Shown here in pieces: positions 27,801 through 39,853 of a stretch of DNA of 64,000 bases. Source of the DNA: Ficedula albicollis (lineage: Eukaryota; Chordata; Aves; Passeriformes; Muscicapidae); assembly GCF_000247815.1 (NCBI RefSeq), contig NC_021686.1, positions 6,983,537-7,047,536 of the forward strand. The letters are read 5' to 3'. Made by a program: the position numbers and the translations under genes. The notes below the pieces were generated by a model. It was not told the origin of the DNA. It saw only the letters and a program-made list of their open reading frames with translations, and made no database searches. The number at the start of each line of letters is the position of its first letter. Within the stretch, counting starts at the first letter, position 1.

Positions 27801-28959
27801 TCTAAAAAACAAGCAAGAATTTATGAAAGCTTTACTCATCAGGGGCAAGGTGCCTCATCTCCAGCCTCCCTGAGAGGCTTATCCCTGAGCCTGTAGTAAA
27901 CAGAAAGCAGTATCCATCAGATATGTGTTTTGTCCTTGAGTTTGATTTTTGCATTTAGTTTTTACAACCCTCCTGTGAAAGTAGTTTCAGGGACATGGAT
28001 GTGCCTCACTGTCCTTTGTATACATGGTAAAAATATCTAAGGATATTTACAAAATCCAGTGTAAATAGTTAAGGACATTTATTTCTGTTCATACAACAAA
28101 TGTACAGTTTATATTCCTGACAACAGTGGTGCAGAATATGAGAGGAAGATGTGTCAGGAAGAGAACAAAATCGATTGTGTGGACACAGTGGTCAGTAAAA
28201 TTTCAAATGGTAAGTAAATATCAAATATGAGTCAATAAAGATTTCTTCAATTAGTAATTCTGTTCCTATTTACACTGTTAGGATGGGTTTAAGTGCTATC
28301 AACCCTTAACTGTGTGTGTGGGTCTGGTGCCTGATCCCATCAGTGTCATCGAGCTGGAGCTCCTGGCCAACGCAGTCCTGCTGGATCGGCTGTGTCTGAG
28401 GCACACAGTGCCTTTGTTTCACCTGGAGAAGAGCAGCGCTGCTGGACTGATATGAGTATAACCACCGCACCCTTTCCTTACCCATTTCTGGTGTCACAGG
28501 GAGTTTTTTTCTATTAAAAATTAGAAAATGTAAAGTACACACTAATCAGATTGCAAATAATCCTTTTAAGTGGCTAGTGATACAGATGAAGAAACCTCAT
28601 GGTTTACTAATCAGAAGACAGAACCAAATTAATAAATACTTAATTACGTGGTGGCAGGGTGGGGGTGATTAAGTGAAAGGGATCTGGGGAATGATCTTGA
28701 TGGCTGCAGTCTCTGTAGAAGGCTCTCTTCAAACAAGAGTTTGAAGGAGCTGGAGGATCTCTTTAAACAAGGCCCTGCGAGGCTCCTCGTACTCCTCCCT
28801 GGAATGACTCCATGTTAAGGTGAACACCAGCACTTGCCTCAAGGGTGCTGTGTAGAAAAGGCGTGTGACACGACTTGAAATCGGCCTCAGCAGTCACCTT
28901 GGCCTTTCACGTTTCAAACTACTTTTTGTTTCTTCAGGCTGAGCTGAGGGTCTCTTGAA
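24827..28959. other. Noncoding DNA with a GC-rich exon-like segment and candidate regulatory elements
   Basis: The part at about 24900-25021 is CpG-rich and ends at a strong plus-strand splice-donor match (GTGAGT at 25022-25027), so it could be a first exon of a divergent noncoding transcript. From about 25590 to 26700 the sequence is rich in homeodomain-like TAAT cores, a TGACAG (TALE-type) site and a palindromic forkhead site, and it looks like enhancer DNA by texture only. A GC-rich patch lies at about 26870-27230. No coding exon was recognised. Confidence 0.45.
26355..26370. promoter_or_regulatory. Palindromic forkhead-type site
   Basis: GTAAACAATTGTTTAC is a perfect 16-bp palindrome made of two inverted GTAAACA cores, the consensus of FOX family factors. 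The centre AATT keeps the cores back to back. Occupancy is not shown by the sequence. Confidence 0.5.
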
Positions 28960-29284
28960 AACAGGATTAGGCTCCAAGAAAAAACGAAGAAAATAATTGC
29001 TGCTGCTGCAGATGCGATGAGGGCGGTGGTGCAGCCGCTGAGACACGGAGCAGGTATCCGGTATCCGAGGTGAAAGCACGGCATTGACCAGAACCATTTG
29101 CTGGGGCAGAGAAGGCGCCGCCGCCATTGAGAGACCCTCGGCCGCGTACCTGCGCTCGGGGGGCGCCGGGGACCTGCCTGGGGCAGAGCTCCGCCGTTGC
29201 GGGGTGTGCCAGGCGGCCGGAGCCCTGCGGAGCGGGTGGACCGGGCCCGGCTGCGGCCGCCGGGCCGGGGCTCCGCCTTTCCCT

Positions 29285-29289
29285 AAAAA
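29285..29289 (-). terminator. Likely RNA polymerase III terminator of tRNA-Thr
   Basis: A run of five T on the minus strand, about 36 bases past the mature 3' end of the tRNA, is the first T run long enough for pol III termination. Confidence 0.6.
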
Positions 29290-29324
29290 TGAAGGGGAGA
29301 GCTCCCCCCAGCGCGGACCCACAA

Positions 29325-29396
29325 AGGCACGGACGGGGTTCGAACCCGTGATCTTCGGTTTACGAGACCGACGCCTTACCACTTGGCCACCGCGCC
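29325..29396 (-). tRNA. tRNA-Thr (anticodon CGT)
   Basis: A 72-nt cloverleaf lies on the minus strand. The acceptor arm GGCGCGG pairs with CCGTGCC with one G-T wobble, and the discriminator base is T. The A box is TGGCCAAGTGG, the anticodon loop is CTCGTAA (anticodon CGT), and the B box GGTTCGAACCC is perfect. No intron is present and CCA is not encoded, as usual in eukaryotes. It matches my recollection of the human tRNA-Thr-CGT gene located between MRTFB and the mir-193b/365 cluster, so gene and place appear conserved. The 5' end and upstream flank are partly repeated beyond the nearby N gap. Confidence 0.97.
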
Positions 29397-29480
29397 TGCG
29401 TTAAGAACTCCTCCCGACGCCTTTCTATCGCTGGCGCCACTCCCGCGCACCCGCCCACGGCCCGCCCTCGCGCGCGCCTG
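29384..29480. repeat. 97-bp gap-flanking duplicate, left copy
   Basis: This includes the first 13 bases of the tRNA gene (29384-29396) and its upstream flank. It is identical to 29554-29650 on the other side of the N gap. Both copies touch the gap, which points to unmerged contig ends. Confidence 0.95.
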
Positions 29481-29553
29481 NNNNNNNNNNNNNNNNNNNN
29501 NNNNNNNNNNNNNNNNNNNNNNNNNNNNNNNNNNNNNNNNNNNNNNNNNNNNN
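29481..29553. other. Assembly gap (73 N)
   Basis: Run of 73 undetermined bases flanked on both sides by the same 97-bp sequence. The true gap size may be zero or negative. Confidence 1.
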
Positions 29554-29650
29554 TGGCCACCGCGCCTGCGTTAAGAACTCCTCCCGACGCCTTTCTATCG
29601 CTGGCGCCACTCCCGCGCACCCGCCCACGGCCCGCCCTCGCGCGCGCCTG
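29554..29650. repeat. 97-bp gap-flanking duplicate, right copy with tRNA 5' fragment
   Basis: Identical to 29384-29480. The first 13 bases repeat the 5' end of tRNA-Thr but the rest of the tRNA is absent, so this is not a second gene. Confidence 0.95.
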
Positions 29651-29680
29651 CGCCGCCACCTGCCGGGGGCGCGCGGCCCT

Positions 29681-30393
<713 letters not shown>

Positions 30394-31054
30394 GGGAGGA
30401 GCGGGAGGGAGGGACCGGAACCGCCGCTGCTCCCAGGCTCGTTCTGGCTCTGCTCCGGGTCCCGGGTTTCCTTTTATCTCCCTTTCTCTCACTCTCGGAG
30501 CTGATAGGAGCCTGCGCTCCGGCTGCGGAGGCGTTCAGTGCCCTCTGCCCGCGTCGGCCCCAGGGCTGTGAGGGTGCGGTGCCCGGAGATGGCACACGGC
30601 CATAACGGCTTAGAGAGGGGGAAAAAAAGCGGGATTAAAACTTTCCTCCTCCGAGAAGAGAAGCAGGAGTGCAAAACGTTGGGATAATTAAATGGTAAAT
30701 ACTATATTAAACACACTTGCTGCCTGGTAGCTGTTCCCTCAAAAAACTCAGTGTTGTGAAACGCAGAAAAGATACTTTCTAGATATTTTCTAGACTGGGT
30801 CTCCTAGATTTTTACCTGAAAACAAGTGGGACCTGAAAACAAAGCTTTTAGTTTTTATTTAATCTTCATTGTGGCAGTCTGTTTCAATTCTCCACGAAAC
30901 TTACTTGATATCCAAGTTTTATATTCCTTTTGGTGTGGTTTTGGTTTCCTAGTGGAAGAAGCATGTGAAAATATTACCGACGTACCTTTGTAAAGTTCGA
31001 GATCAGAGTTACTGATTCGGTAGTGCTGTAATGCAGGTGCATTAAAAGGTTGAT

Positions 31055-31130
31055 ACAGAACCAAAAAAGTTTGGCTTGGAAGAGACCTTCAAAGGTCCTC
31101 TAGTTGAACCACCCTGCAGTGAGCAGGGAA
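31055..31130 (-). mobile_element. CR1 LINE fragment (3' end)
   Basis: The plus strand reads TTTGGCTTGGAAGAGACCTT, then a TCTAGTT-rich stretch and CCCTGCAGTGAGCAGGGA. This is the reverse complement of the typical avian CR1 3' terminus, so the element points to the minus strand. Only about 75 bp remain and no coding part is left. Confidence 0.85.
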
Positions 31131-31660
31131 ATAATTACATATCCTTTTGGGATAAGTCATGCTTGATGCCTTGAATGTATGAAAAAAAAATTAGTTCTTT
31201 AAAAGTTTACAATTTGTTAGTTTGTCTATAATAACTCTATGCCTGCCCGTATTTAAACAGAGTGATTGGAATTACCTTGACCTGCAGTGAAAAGTGTTTA
31301 ATTTAAATTACCTACCTTGGAAAAGCTGCCCCAAAAGTGATCTAATTTTCCAGTCCCTATGGGCATAACTGATGGCCCGGCCAATCCTAACGCTTGCTGG
31401 AATCTATCTGCTAGTCTTGTTCATCAAATGCCCTCTTCAGGACTATGGAAAGCAGGGAAGTGAGAATAGCACTGTTGTGTTCTGCTTTTGTCTTGTCAGT
31501 ATAATCACAGCAGCATTTCCAAGTGTGATGGTGTGTAGGAGTGGATGCTGCCTCCCTCAGCTCTCATACCTGTAATGTTTGTGAACGGGGTGACCTCAGC
31601 GAGCCTCTGGCTGAAGGAGTTAGTATTACCAAGCTGGCAGCAGGAAGGAGTTCAGTTTTA

Positions 31661-31680
31661 ATCAATCATGTTTGATTGAT
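31661..31680. promoter_or_regulatory. Inverted pair of PBX/HOX-like motifs
   Basis: ATCAATCA and its exact reverse complement TGATTGAT are separated by TGTT, an 8-bp stem inverted repeat. Each half matches the PBX-HOX composite consensus. Function is not shown. Confidence 0.35.
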
Positions 31681-33900
31681 GATATGCCATTTCTGGCCTA
31701 CTTGCTTATTACAAAATATGCTCTTTTATGTGCCATACTTGCCAATTGTAATTTGTCATCACAGTTTCTGTGCAGCTCACATCTGTGTTTACTGATGTTT
31801 TTGAGCTGAGAGGTAATTCTGTGGTGAGTGCGAAGGCTGTTTGATTTGTTGGTGGAATTCTTGTAGGTTTTATGTCTTCAGATACATTAATTTTAATAAA
31901 TATATTTGCTTGACAATGGGAATAGTATTTAATGGTAAATCAAATTCTATTTATCAAGTTCTTCCTTATGGAGAAGTGGAAACTTCAATTTTAATTCATA
32001 AAGATCTAACTAGATTAAGAGGAAATAACTTGATTTGGTTTAAAAAATTTGTCAACTCTCTGAGCCTAACTTCCTTAGTGTGTCTGGAGAAACTGTTTCT
32101 GTCTAAACAAGTGCTGTTTAATGGTGAGCTGATTTATTGCAATAGTTTTTATCATTAAAGAAGTTAACTTCATTTTAAGAAGTGTAATTGCCCTTTCAAT
32201 GTCTGGATACTTTTGTTTGGAAATGTCTTTTATGCTGGCCCTTACCCTGTTTGAGCTTGGTGTGAATGCGAAAGCCCTTCCTCCATGCTGAATCCTCCTC
32301 TTGCATTAAGGGCTGTTCTCTTCTGACACACAAGCTTCTTTTAAACACAACATGGCTTTTCAAAAGGGAAGTCTGAGAGGACTCTATTGCTGAAAAGATA
32401 CCATCGGAGATTTTGTTGGATGGAGAAATAATCGCCAGGTTTTTTTTTTCTTTTCTTAGCCTCACACATATGAGATGGAGGTGTTGCTTTAGGAGAGGCT
32501 TTGATGTTTGTTTTCATGTGCAAAACCAGGCCTTTCAACACATTCCCTGACTCTTCTGAGACACAGGGGAACAATCCTATTTATGTAGATTTGGTGCAAT
32601 AGCGTTTTATAAAGACTTGCTATGGGATGCTGAGGAGCTGAAATGCTCCTCAGTTGCAGTTACTTGAGCTTTGACTTTGTCTTAGCTGTATGGAAGAATG
32701 TTTCTCTTCACTATTTTAGCTACTAATCCACGGCACTTGTGTTGGAGAGGTTCTAGAATGGTGCAGTAGATGGCAGTGGCCTTGTCGTCCTTTTTCTGCA
32801 GAGAAGACTGGAGACTCAACTTCAGGTAATTTTTTTACATGAAGAGAAGTATTTATCTTAGAGTTTCTCATTACATTTATGGATAAATACTTTAATAAAA
32901 AAACCCAAGCCCTGGCTGCTGGCTCTCAGAAGCTCTAATTTATTACTTTGATTTTGTGTTAGGAATGTCTTGGTTAGGTTGCAGACTATACTTTGAAGGT
33001 GTGGGGAAATCTGTGTGACTTCTTTGCCACTAAAGAAACATCTCCTACTTGAGACAGTATAAATACTCTAAGAACTATGTCCCTCTAGCAACATCTGTAC
33101 AATAAAAAACAAGATAATAGGCAGGAGCAAATGGCATTGAATGTGGTACAGACAAATGTGCTGATGGCCATCTAGTAGAGCATGTATGAATAAATTGAGT
33201 TTTTATTGAAAATCAAGGTTTAGCCTGCGGAAAAAGTTCAATCAGCATAATCCTAAGTTTCATCAAGCCTTGTTTTGTGTTTACATCAAATAGTAATATG
33301 AACACAGCTTGTGAAGGAAGGTTATGTGTTTATATTCTTTGTCACTGTAAAACAATCAAACCCCCAGACTGTCAACTGGCATCAAAACAAGTGCTTTACC
33401 TCTGGTATACTCTAGCTATAATGCACAAATACATGGTCAAAAAGTGCTGCACTTGTTTTGCAATCCTTGTGTTTGTTGTGTGGTATCTAAGGCACGTTTG
33501 TGGCACATACAGCCTACAAAATTTTACAATGGTTAAAGTTCACAGAGAAAAGGTATTTCATTAAATTTACAGTGTTAATTAGTGATTTTAAATTTGTTCA
33601 GTTTTACTTAATTACTACTTACTTGGCCAAGTTCTGATGTCATCAGTGTAGAACAGACAGAACAGGAAAAGATGAGTTAGTACAGGACTGCCTTCACAGG
33701 AGGAAGTATAACAGTAAATACTTAAATGAAACAGATTCATCCTTGTAAGAAGCTTGTAAAAACAGCTTATAGCTTATTCTCCTGAAGAAATGCATTCAGG
33801 TGTTCTAGAAGCAGAGCAGAATGCAAATTGAAAATACAAAATCTCACAACCCAACACATCTTGAAAGCCTTGGAGGAATTTGGGAAAGTCATGTATTAAA

Positions 33901-34174
33901 GTGCATTACAAGAGATTTGTAGTGAGAGGAAAAGGGGGATTGGATGCAAACTGGAAGAGAGTAGGTTTATGTAGGGTATTAGAAGTTCTTTACTGTGAGG
34001 GTGCTGAGATACTGGAATGAGTAACCCAGAGAAGCTCTGGCTGCCCCATCCCTGGCAGTGTCCAAAGCCAGGTTGGACAGGGCTTGGAGAAGCCTGGGAC
34101 AGTGGAAGGTGTCTGCCCATGGCAAGGAACAAGATGAGCTTTAAGATCCCTTCCAACCCAGGCCATTCTATGAG
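33901..34174 (+). mobile_element. CR1 LINE 3' remnant
   Basis: The sequence follows the 3' end of avian CR1. Landmarks in order are TTCTTTACTGTGAGGGTG, ACCCAGAGAAGCTCTGG, TGCCCCATCCCTGGCAGTGT, CCAGGTTGGACAGGGCTT, CTGCCCATGGCA and TTTAAGATCCCTTCCAACCC. It ends in CATTCTATGAG, the start of the usual ATTCTATGR terminal repeats. The copy is diverged and truncated, with no intact reverse transcriptase. It lies a few hundred bases past the inferred MRTFB 3' end, opposite in orientation to that gene. Confidence 0.95.
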
Positions 34175-34429
34175 TAAATGACTCTATATAAAAAAAATGC
34201 TAAAAACCCGGAAGTCCAAACCTAAACTCTGAGGGTTCAGGAAGTCTCTGTTCTTACAGATTTTGGCTCTGATTTCGAAGACAAAACGTAGTTATTTTGG
34301 AGTTTGTCTAAATGCAGAGTTCATTCTTACTCCTTTTTGTAAGAAAGGTACTTAGAACATAAGGCACATGTTTCAGACTCATAGAAGTCAGAATGGTATT
34401 TTCACTTTTAAGTAGTAACCACGGACGCA

Positions 34430-37400
34430 TGAACAGTTTTCCTTTTTTATTTGAGACACTTAGCAAAAATGCTGAAATATCAAACATTTCCTCAGTAGCT
34501 ACAATATTGCCACTATGTACAAAATATTTGATAAATGTAGTACACATATAAAAATACAGTATGCATTACATATATACAGTACAATGTGCAAAACATATGG
34601 CATTCAAACATATGGAATTGATTTCAGGGGTGCAAACAGCAAATACAAAGGCATCATGGTTTCTTCTAGAAAGGCAAATACATAAACTGACGCCCTGATT
34701 GCCATAATTTGCATTTAGTAAAGTAGTGCTTAAATGAAGAGGGCCCCAGAGACAGGTGTTCATCTTCTTATTTTCACAAAATGAGATGCTAAGACATAAT
34801 TATGACTAGGAAAGTAAGAAGAGAAACACCTACTAGGGTTAGCGTTATTTCTACTGCAAGCAGTACTGTGAAGAAAATCCTAGCTGGAAAAAAAAGCCTG
34901 TGCTATTACTTACTACAAACTTCTCAAACAACAAAAACAAATCTGTACTGTTAAACATCAAAAACAGCTTTGAAAATATCTACATCCATAATTTTAAAAA
35001 AGTATGGGTAACATTTTGGGGGACTTACTTTCCTATGTTTTAAAATACAAAGTGCCTCCTTTGGCAATATAAATGGCAATGCTTTGGTTCCTATTTAAAC
35101 TTTTATATTATTATAATTTATTTTAGGCTGTCTTTTGAATATCTGAGCTGTATATTTTTATAAAAATAGTGTGATTATATAGTTATTAACCATTCCCTGC
35201 TTTTTTTTTTTTGAGAATTTGCTCTCATAGCTAGAATGGCTTTTTTTTGGCTAGATTTCTACAAATACATATATGAACTTTTAACTTAAAAACACTTTAT
35301 ATTCAGTATTGGACACTACAGAATGATGTAGGTGTCTCTTTTTTGCACTTTATTCCTAGCAAACTAGTATAAAAGGAGTATTTGAGATTATTTCAGGTTT
35401 TAATGGATGCTCTTTATTGGCCACGTATATACTTCACGTAACTCAATTCCACGGATCTCACATGAAATACCTTCTGGGGTATGGTCTAGAAGTCACTGAA
35501 AGTTGATTTAATAGACCACAATACGAAGAGTTTCAACAGAACATTTACTAGAGATAAGTGGAAGATTTTTTTTTCCAGTTTTAATAGTTTGCTTTAAGTT
35601 TATGATACACTTAAGATGCCATCCAAATAATAATTGTTTACATCGGTGAGCTTTCCTGTGTTTTGATTACATAATGCCCTTCCAGTTCAATGTATCCTGT
35701 AATTGCAGTTTCTCTGCCTTGAAAATAGTTCAGCAGCTTGTACTTGGGTTCTAATTACAGTGCCTACACTTCTGAGGCACCTGAATGTTTGAGATTATGT
35801 AACAGAAAAGTTTAATATTGACACTTCTGTTTGGATCACCTTCTTCTCTGAACACGACTCCTGTTGGTGAATTTAGAAATACCTGGGAAATAAATGTCAG
35901 TATTAAGTAGTAGTTATTTCTAAAAGCTGTGGCCTCAGCTTTTTAAAGCTGACCTGATTTTGGAGGTCTGCAAGCCCACAATTCTGGATTACACTTTAAA
36001 TTTCTGTAGAGAACAACTGCCATAAATTAATTTTATTGTCACAGAGAGTATGACAATGCTTTTTAAACTATTTCTAATATTAAACAAAATTTTGCCTGTA
36101 AACTTCCTTGCTGTTACTGATGCTGAGTGGCACTAAAAGTGCCTAACAAATTCCATTTCTCTACTGAACACAGGATGTGACTCCTCTTGAGTAACTTGAG
36201 CCTTGTAAAACTTGTCTGAGCTCTCTCTGTCTAGATGTGTAAACAAGCAACTTTTGATTTCCACACTGATTAAAAGGTATTCTTAATTACTTTGAAGGAC
36301 CCACTAACACCACATTTGATAGGATGCATTCTCTTAGTATACTGCAGCCGTTTAAAAGGCAAATTTAGTGCCAGTGCATTCCTTTGCAATTGTTCTCTTA
36401 AATGAGAAAGATTCAGTTCCATGCAGTCAAACTGCAGTCATGATTCAATTTCTAAGATGTATTGTATTTGTGCTACAAAAATTTTCATGTAAAACATGCA
36501 CACACAAAAATCTAAGCAAAACCTATTTCTGCCATAAACAGGCATATACAACTATGGCAAACATATCACATTTCAGAACAAAGTCTAAAGCAAACCATTT
36601 TATATAAGGTTTAATACACAATTCTGAAATGTACAGAAAAGTAATCACACATTGCCTACACTAGAATATTTGTACTTCAGAAACTAAAATGATCCCTTAA
36701 TTTATTTTTTTTTTCAAACAGACATCCAGAGCAGAAAGCTATACCGTACTGATAATAAGACACCTCAACTGTTTGGGTTTATTTCTGCACAAAGATTCCT
36801 ATGGATCAATTAACATTCTACACTGCCAATAAGGGTAATTTTGTAGCAAGATGACTTTGCCAGTTTCAAGCTCTATTTACATGCACATCAAAAAATGACA
36901 GTACAGTTGCTCTAGGTTAATTTGTCCTCTAAAAATTAATTTACTTGCCTCTCATTTAATCAGGAGGCAGAGTCAAAAAGGGATAACTCTAACCACACAT
37001 ATATTGTATGATGTCTGGTGTATCACACATAATAAACTGACAGTACTGCAGAACACTAAATTTCATTCAGAGTTGTTCCTATCAGACCAAGAGTCCTTAA
37101 TTCTTATTCTCCTAACAGCTGAGGGCACTTCATATCTGAGTATTAGCTCCCAAAACAGGATGACAAACAGGAATGCAAAAGGTTGAATGTTAAGTGTTCA
37201 CTGTTACTGAAAAGTCCTATACCATCAAAGCTTAAGGCAGACAGTCCACATGTAATATTGTACTCAAGTACTGTAGGCACAGCAAGAAGGAATAAGGAAT
37301 TATGTCTTTTCAACTGTGTGTAGTAAAAATCTCCAAAGATTGTTTTCTTGCACTTAGTTTCATACTACAGTAATTCTTGGCCAGTAAAACCAGTGAAGAT

Positions 37401-39314
37401 ACGTAATGATTTAAAGTGCTGTAATTGATATGATGCAAACATATGGTATCAGTTCAAACCCTGAATCAATGATGTAATCCATTATTTTATTTCAAGTGAA
37501 TGGAATTCTGTTGTATCAGTAAACGAGACTGCATTATATCTGGAGATGCAAATTTTTAGTTAATTCCATAACATTGTCAGACAAAAGTATTTGTTTGATG
37601 TTAACATGATTGTGTTGTGTTTTTCTTCTTGAAAAATGTGATGAAGGTTGCCAAGTGAATCACAGCTACTTACTGTTTTCAGTATTTCATTGATACATAC
37701 ACTTACTCTAAGAAGGTCAAAGCTTCGGGGCATGTTTTCATTCAATCCTACAAAGCTTTATTTTTGAAACTTGTTGGTGAGGAAAGAACCATGAAATGAG
37801 ATCCGTTTTCAGATTAGAAAACGTACAATATTTCATTATTTCAGGAAACAGGGAGTTTTTCCTTTTATCTTAATTCCCTTAATTCCCTAATAGAAAATTC
37901 CAATTTTGTGTTTAATCATCAGCCTCTGTCATCTCTTTAACATTTAACAGCTATTACCTGAGAGACAACCATAGAATACCAAAGTATATTAGTTCTACTT
38001 GTATTTTTTGCTTATTTTTCTAACTGCTTTCATAATAGACTCTGAAAACAAAACCAAGGGCTTTAAAACAAAAAATAATATTCACATGCTGTGCTGTAAG
38101 GTAAGAGCTTAATTTTTGCTATTCTCTGTTTCAGATATGCAATATGCCTTCTTATCACAAACAGTACATTCTGATCTGGTGTTTAGGATTCGCACTGAGC
38201 AGCTTCCCTGATGTTATGTAGTGGCAGACAAAGCTGTTCAACAGACTAAGTATTCATTAAGAAATGATTCTTGTCCTGTCAGCACTGTCCTCTGCAACTT
38301 GATCTCGTCCTACAAACATCTTTTATTGAGGGCATTGGGACTATTCTTGCATAGATGCTTGCAGGATTGTAGTGTACAACACTATTAATTAAACTTTTCT
38401 ACTTCCTCAAATTTTTCTAATATGCTGAGATACTGGACTCAATGATCTAACAAATATCCTCAAACACAAAGTAAAATAGGATATATACTTCCATTATAGT
38501 AATCTCTTGTTTGAAGACCACTGTGTTCCCCTCTGTTCACAAAAATAAGCTATATAAAGTTAAAAGAGTATACAAATAACTGTCTCATATACACATTAAA
38601 ACTCAGCTATTAAATCCAGAGCATTGCTATAGAAAATTCAGTGTTCTCAATATTACCTGGCATAGCTACAGTGGATTTCTTGCAGTTACACTTAATATCC
38701 CTTTGGATGCAGTTAAATTCCTCCCTCATGATTAAATAATGGGGGAAGTGTTTTAAAATTCACAAAAGCAAAATATAAAAACAACTTGAACAAATTAAGA
38801 AACTAGATATATGAAATTTCACTGAACCAGCCAGTGCTTCTACTTGCCTTTGCCCTCACAATTTAGTTCTGAACCTGGCTCAGGCTTTCCACAGGAACAA
38901 TGAAGTGCAGTGATACCTCCCCTCCCCCAGACATTTGCTCACTGGGTCAATACAGAGAACTGACATTTCACTCTAAGTTTAGTCATGTTGCTCGTTTAAG
39001 CATTACAAAGTCAAAGACATAACTTCTTTCTTAAATATCTGTGATACATTTACCTTGGGGTACTTTTAATCACGAAGTACAATCATCCTTTCTTGACATG
39101 TGAAATACAGCTTTCAGAGGGCCTTTATCTGCATTACTGATAGATGCATAAAGTGATTCACTCTTGTAAACTTGAAAATCAATAAGGAATTAGCTTCAAG
39201 CATTTGTTCTTCCAAACATTACCGTCTTAATTTATGTTAACTGCAATCAGAATGGTATAATAATGGACCTCTGCTGTAAAGAGACTTGCAGGTTGTGTTC
39301 TCATTGGCTATAGT
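34430..39314 (-). other. MRTFB: MRTFB 3' UTR, extent inferred
   Basis: Downstream of the stop codon the minus strand stays AT-rich with no further coding exon. It carries several AATAAA signals, among them 35346-35351 and 34446-34451. The last is followed by a G/U-richer segment and then by the CR1 remnant, so cleavage near 34425-34435 is a reasonable guess. Mammalian MRTFB also has a 3' UTR of several kilobases. Which signals are used cannot be told from sequence. Confidence 0.45.
34446..34451 (-). promoter_or_regulatory. Candidate distal polyadenylation signal AATAAA (MRTFB)
   Basis: AATAAA on the minus strand in the context CTCAAATAAAAAAGG, with a GTCCGTGG-type G/U element about 25-30 bases downstream. 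It is the last clear signal before the CR1 element. Confidence 0.45.
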
Positions 39315-39853
39315 TTAATCCCAGTGCAACTGTAGATCCTGTGGATCTAGAAAGTCAGTGGAAAACACGCTCGGGGCAGCAGAACTGAGAGGGGTGAGTC
39401 CAGATGAGGAGCTGGGCATTGTAATGTCAAGCCATTCCATATTGTCCAAATTTGTATCGGGAAGGTCAAGAGACAGACAAGAATTATTAGTAGTAAACTG
39501 TGGGTCAGATGTTTCCATGGGTGAATGAGAGTGATCTAAAATGCTGGAGTGATTAAGCAGATCATTCTGGAGGTCTTCAATTAAAGAAAATGACTCTCTG
39601 TCCTCATTACTGCTTGTCAGTTGAGGAATTTCATTACCTGATGGTAAAGTTCCATCCAAGAGGGCTTCAAGTTGGTTTTCCAAACTTATAGACAAGCTGG
39701 TTGTTGGTTCTAAGGACACAGGAGGAGGGGCCATTTGGATCTGTGGAGGTGGACGGGATATCACTGTGTTCACTGGCATTGTAGTGATGTTGGCTGTTAC
39801 TGGTCTCATTTTAGATATGGGAGATGGTTCTTCTTTTATTGGAAGGGAAATCT
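39315..39853 (-). CDS. MRTFB: MRTFB terminal coding exon
   Basis: 539 bp from the acceptor ATTACAG to stop TAA (39315-39317). It begins with EISLPIKEEPSPISKMRPVT and includes the acidic SSNEDRESFSLIEDLQNDLL and LDNMEWLDITMP. It ends SVFSTDFLDPQDLQLHWD. It carries the C-terminal transactivation domain. The KEEPSP motif is a potential SUMO site. Confidence 0.98.

Larger units (their letters stand above)
30601..33900. other. Intergenic DNA between CpG island and MRTFB 3' end
   Basis: AT-rich sequence holding a small CR1 fragment (31055-31130) and an inverted pair of ATCAATCA motifs (31661-31680). No coding exon or RNA gene was recognised. The longest open frame is about 105 codons (31841-32158) and has no recognisable similarity. 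Confidence 0.55.

Noticed and set aside
29084..29404. 106-codon plus-strand frame across tRNA-Thr
   Set aside because: It reads antisense through the tRNA gene and CpG island. GC-rich DNA yields such frames by chance.
29554..29566. Second tRNA-Thr copy
   Set aside because: Only 13 bases of the 5' end are present, as part of a gap-flanking duplicate.
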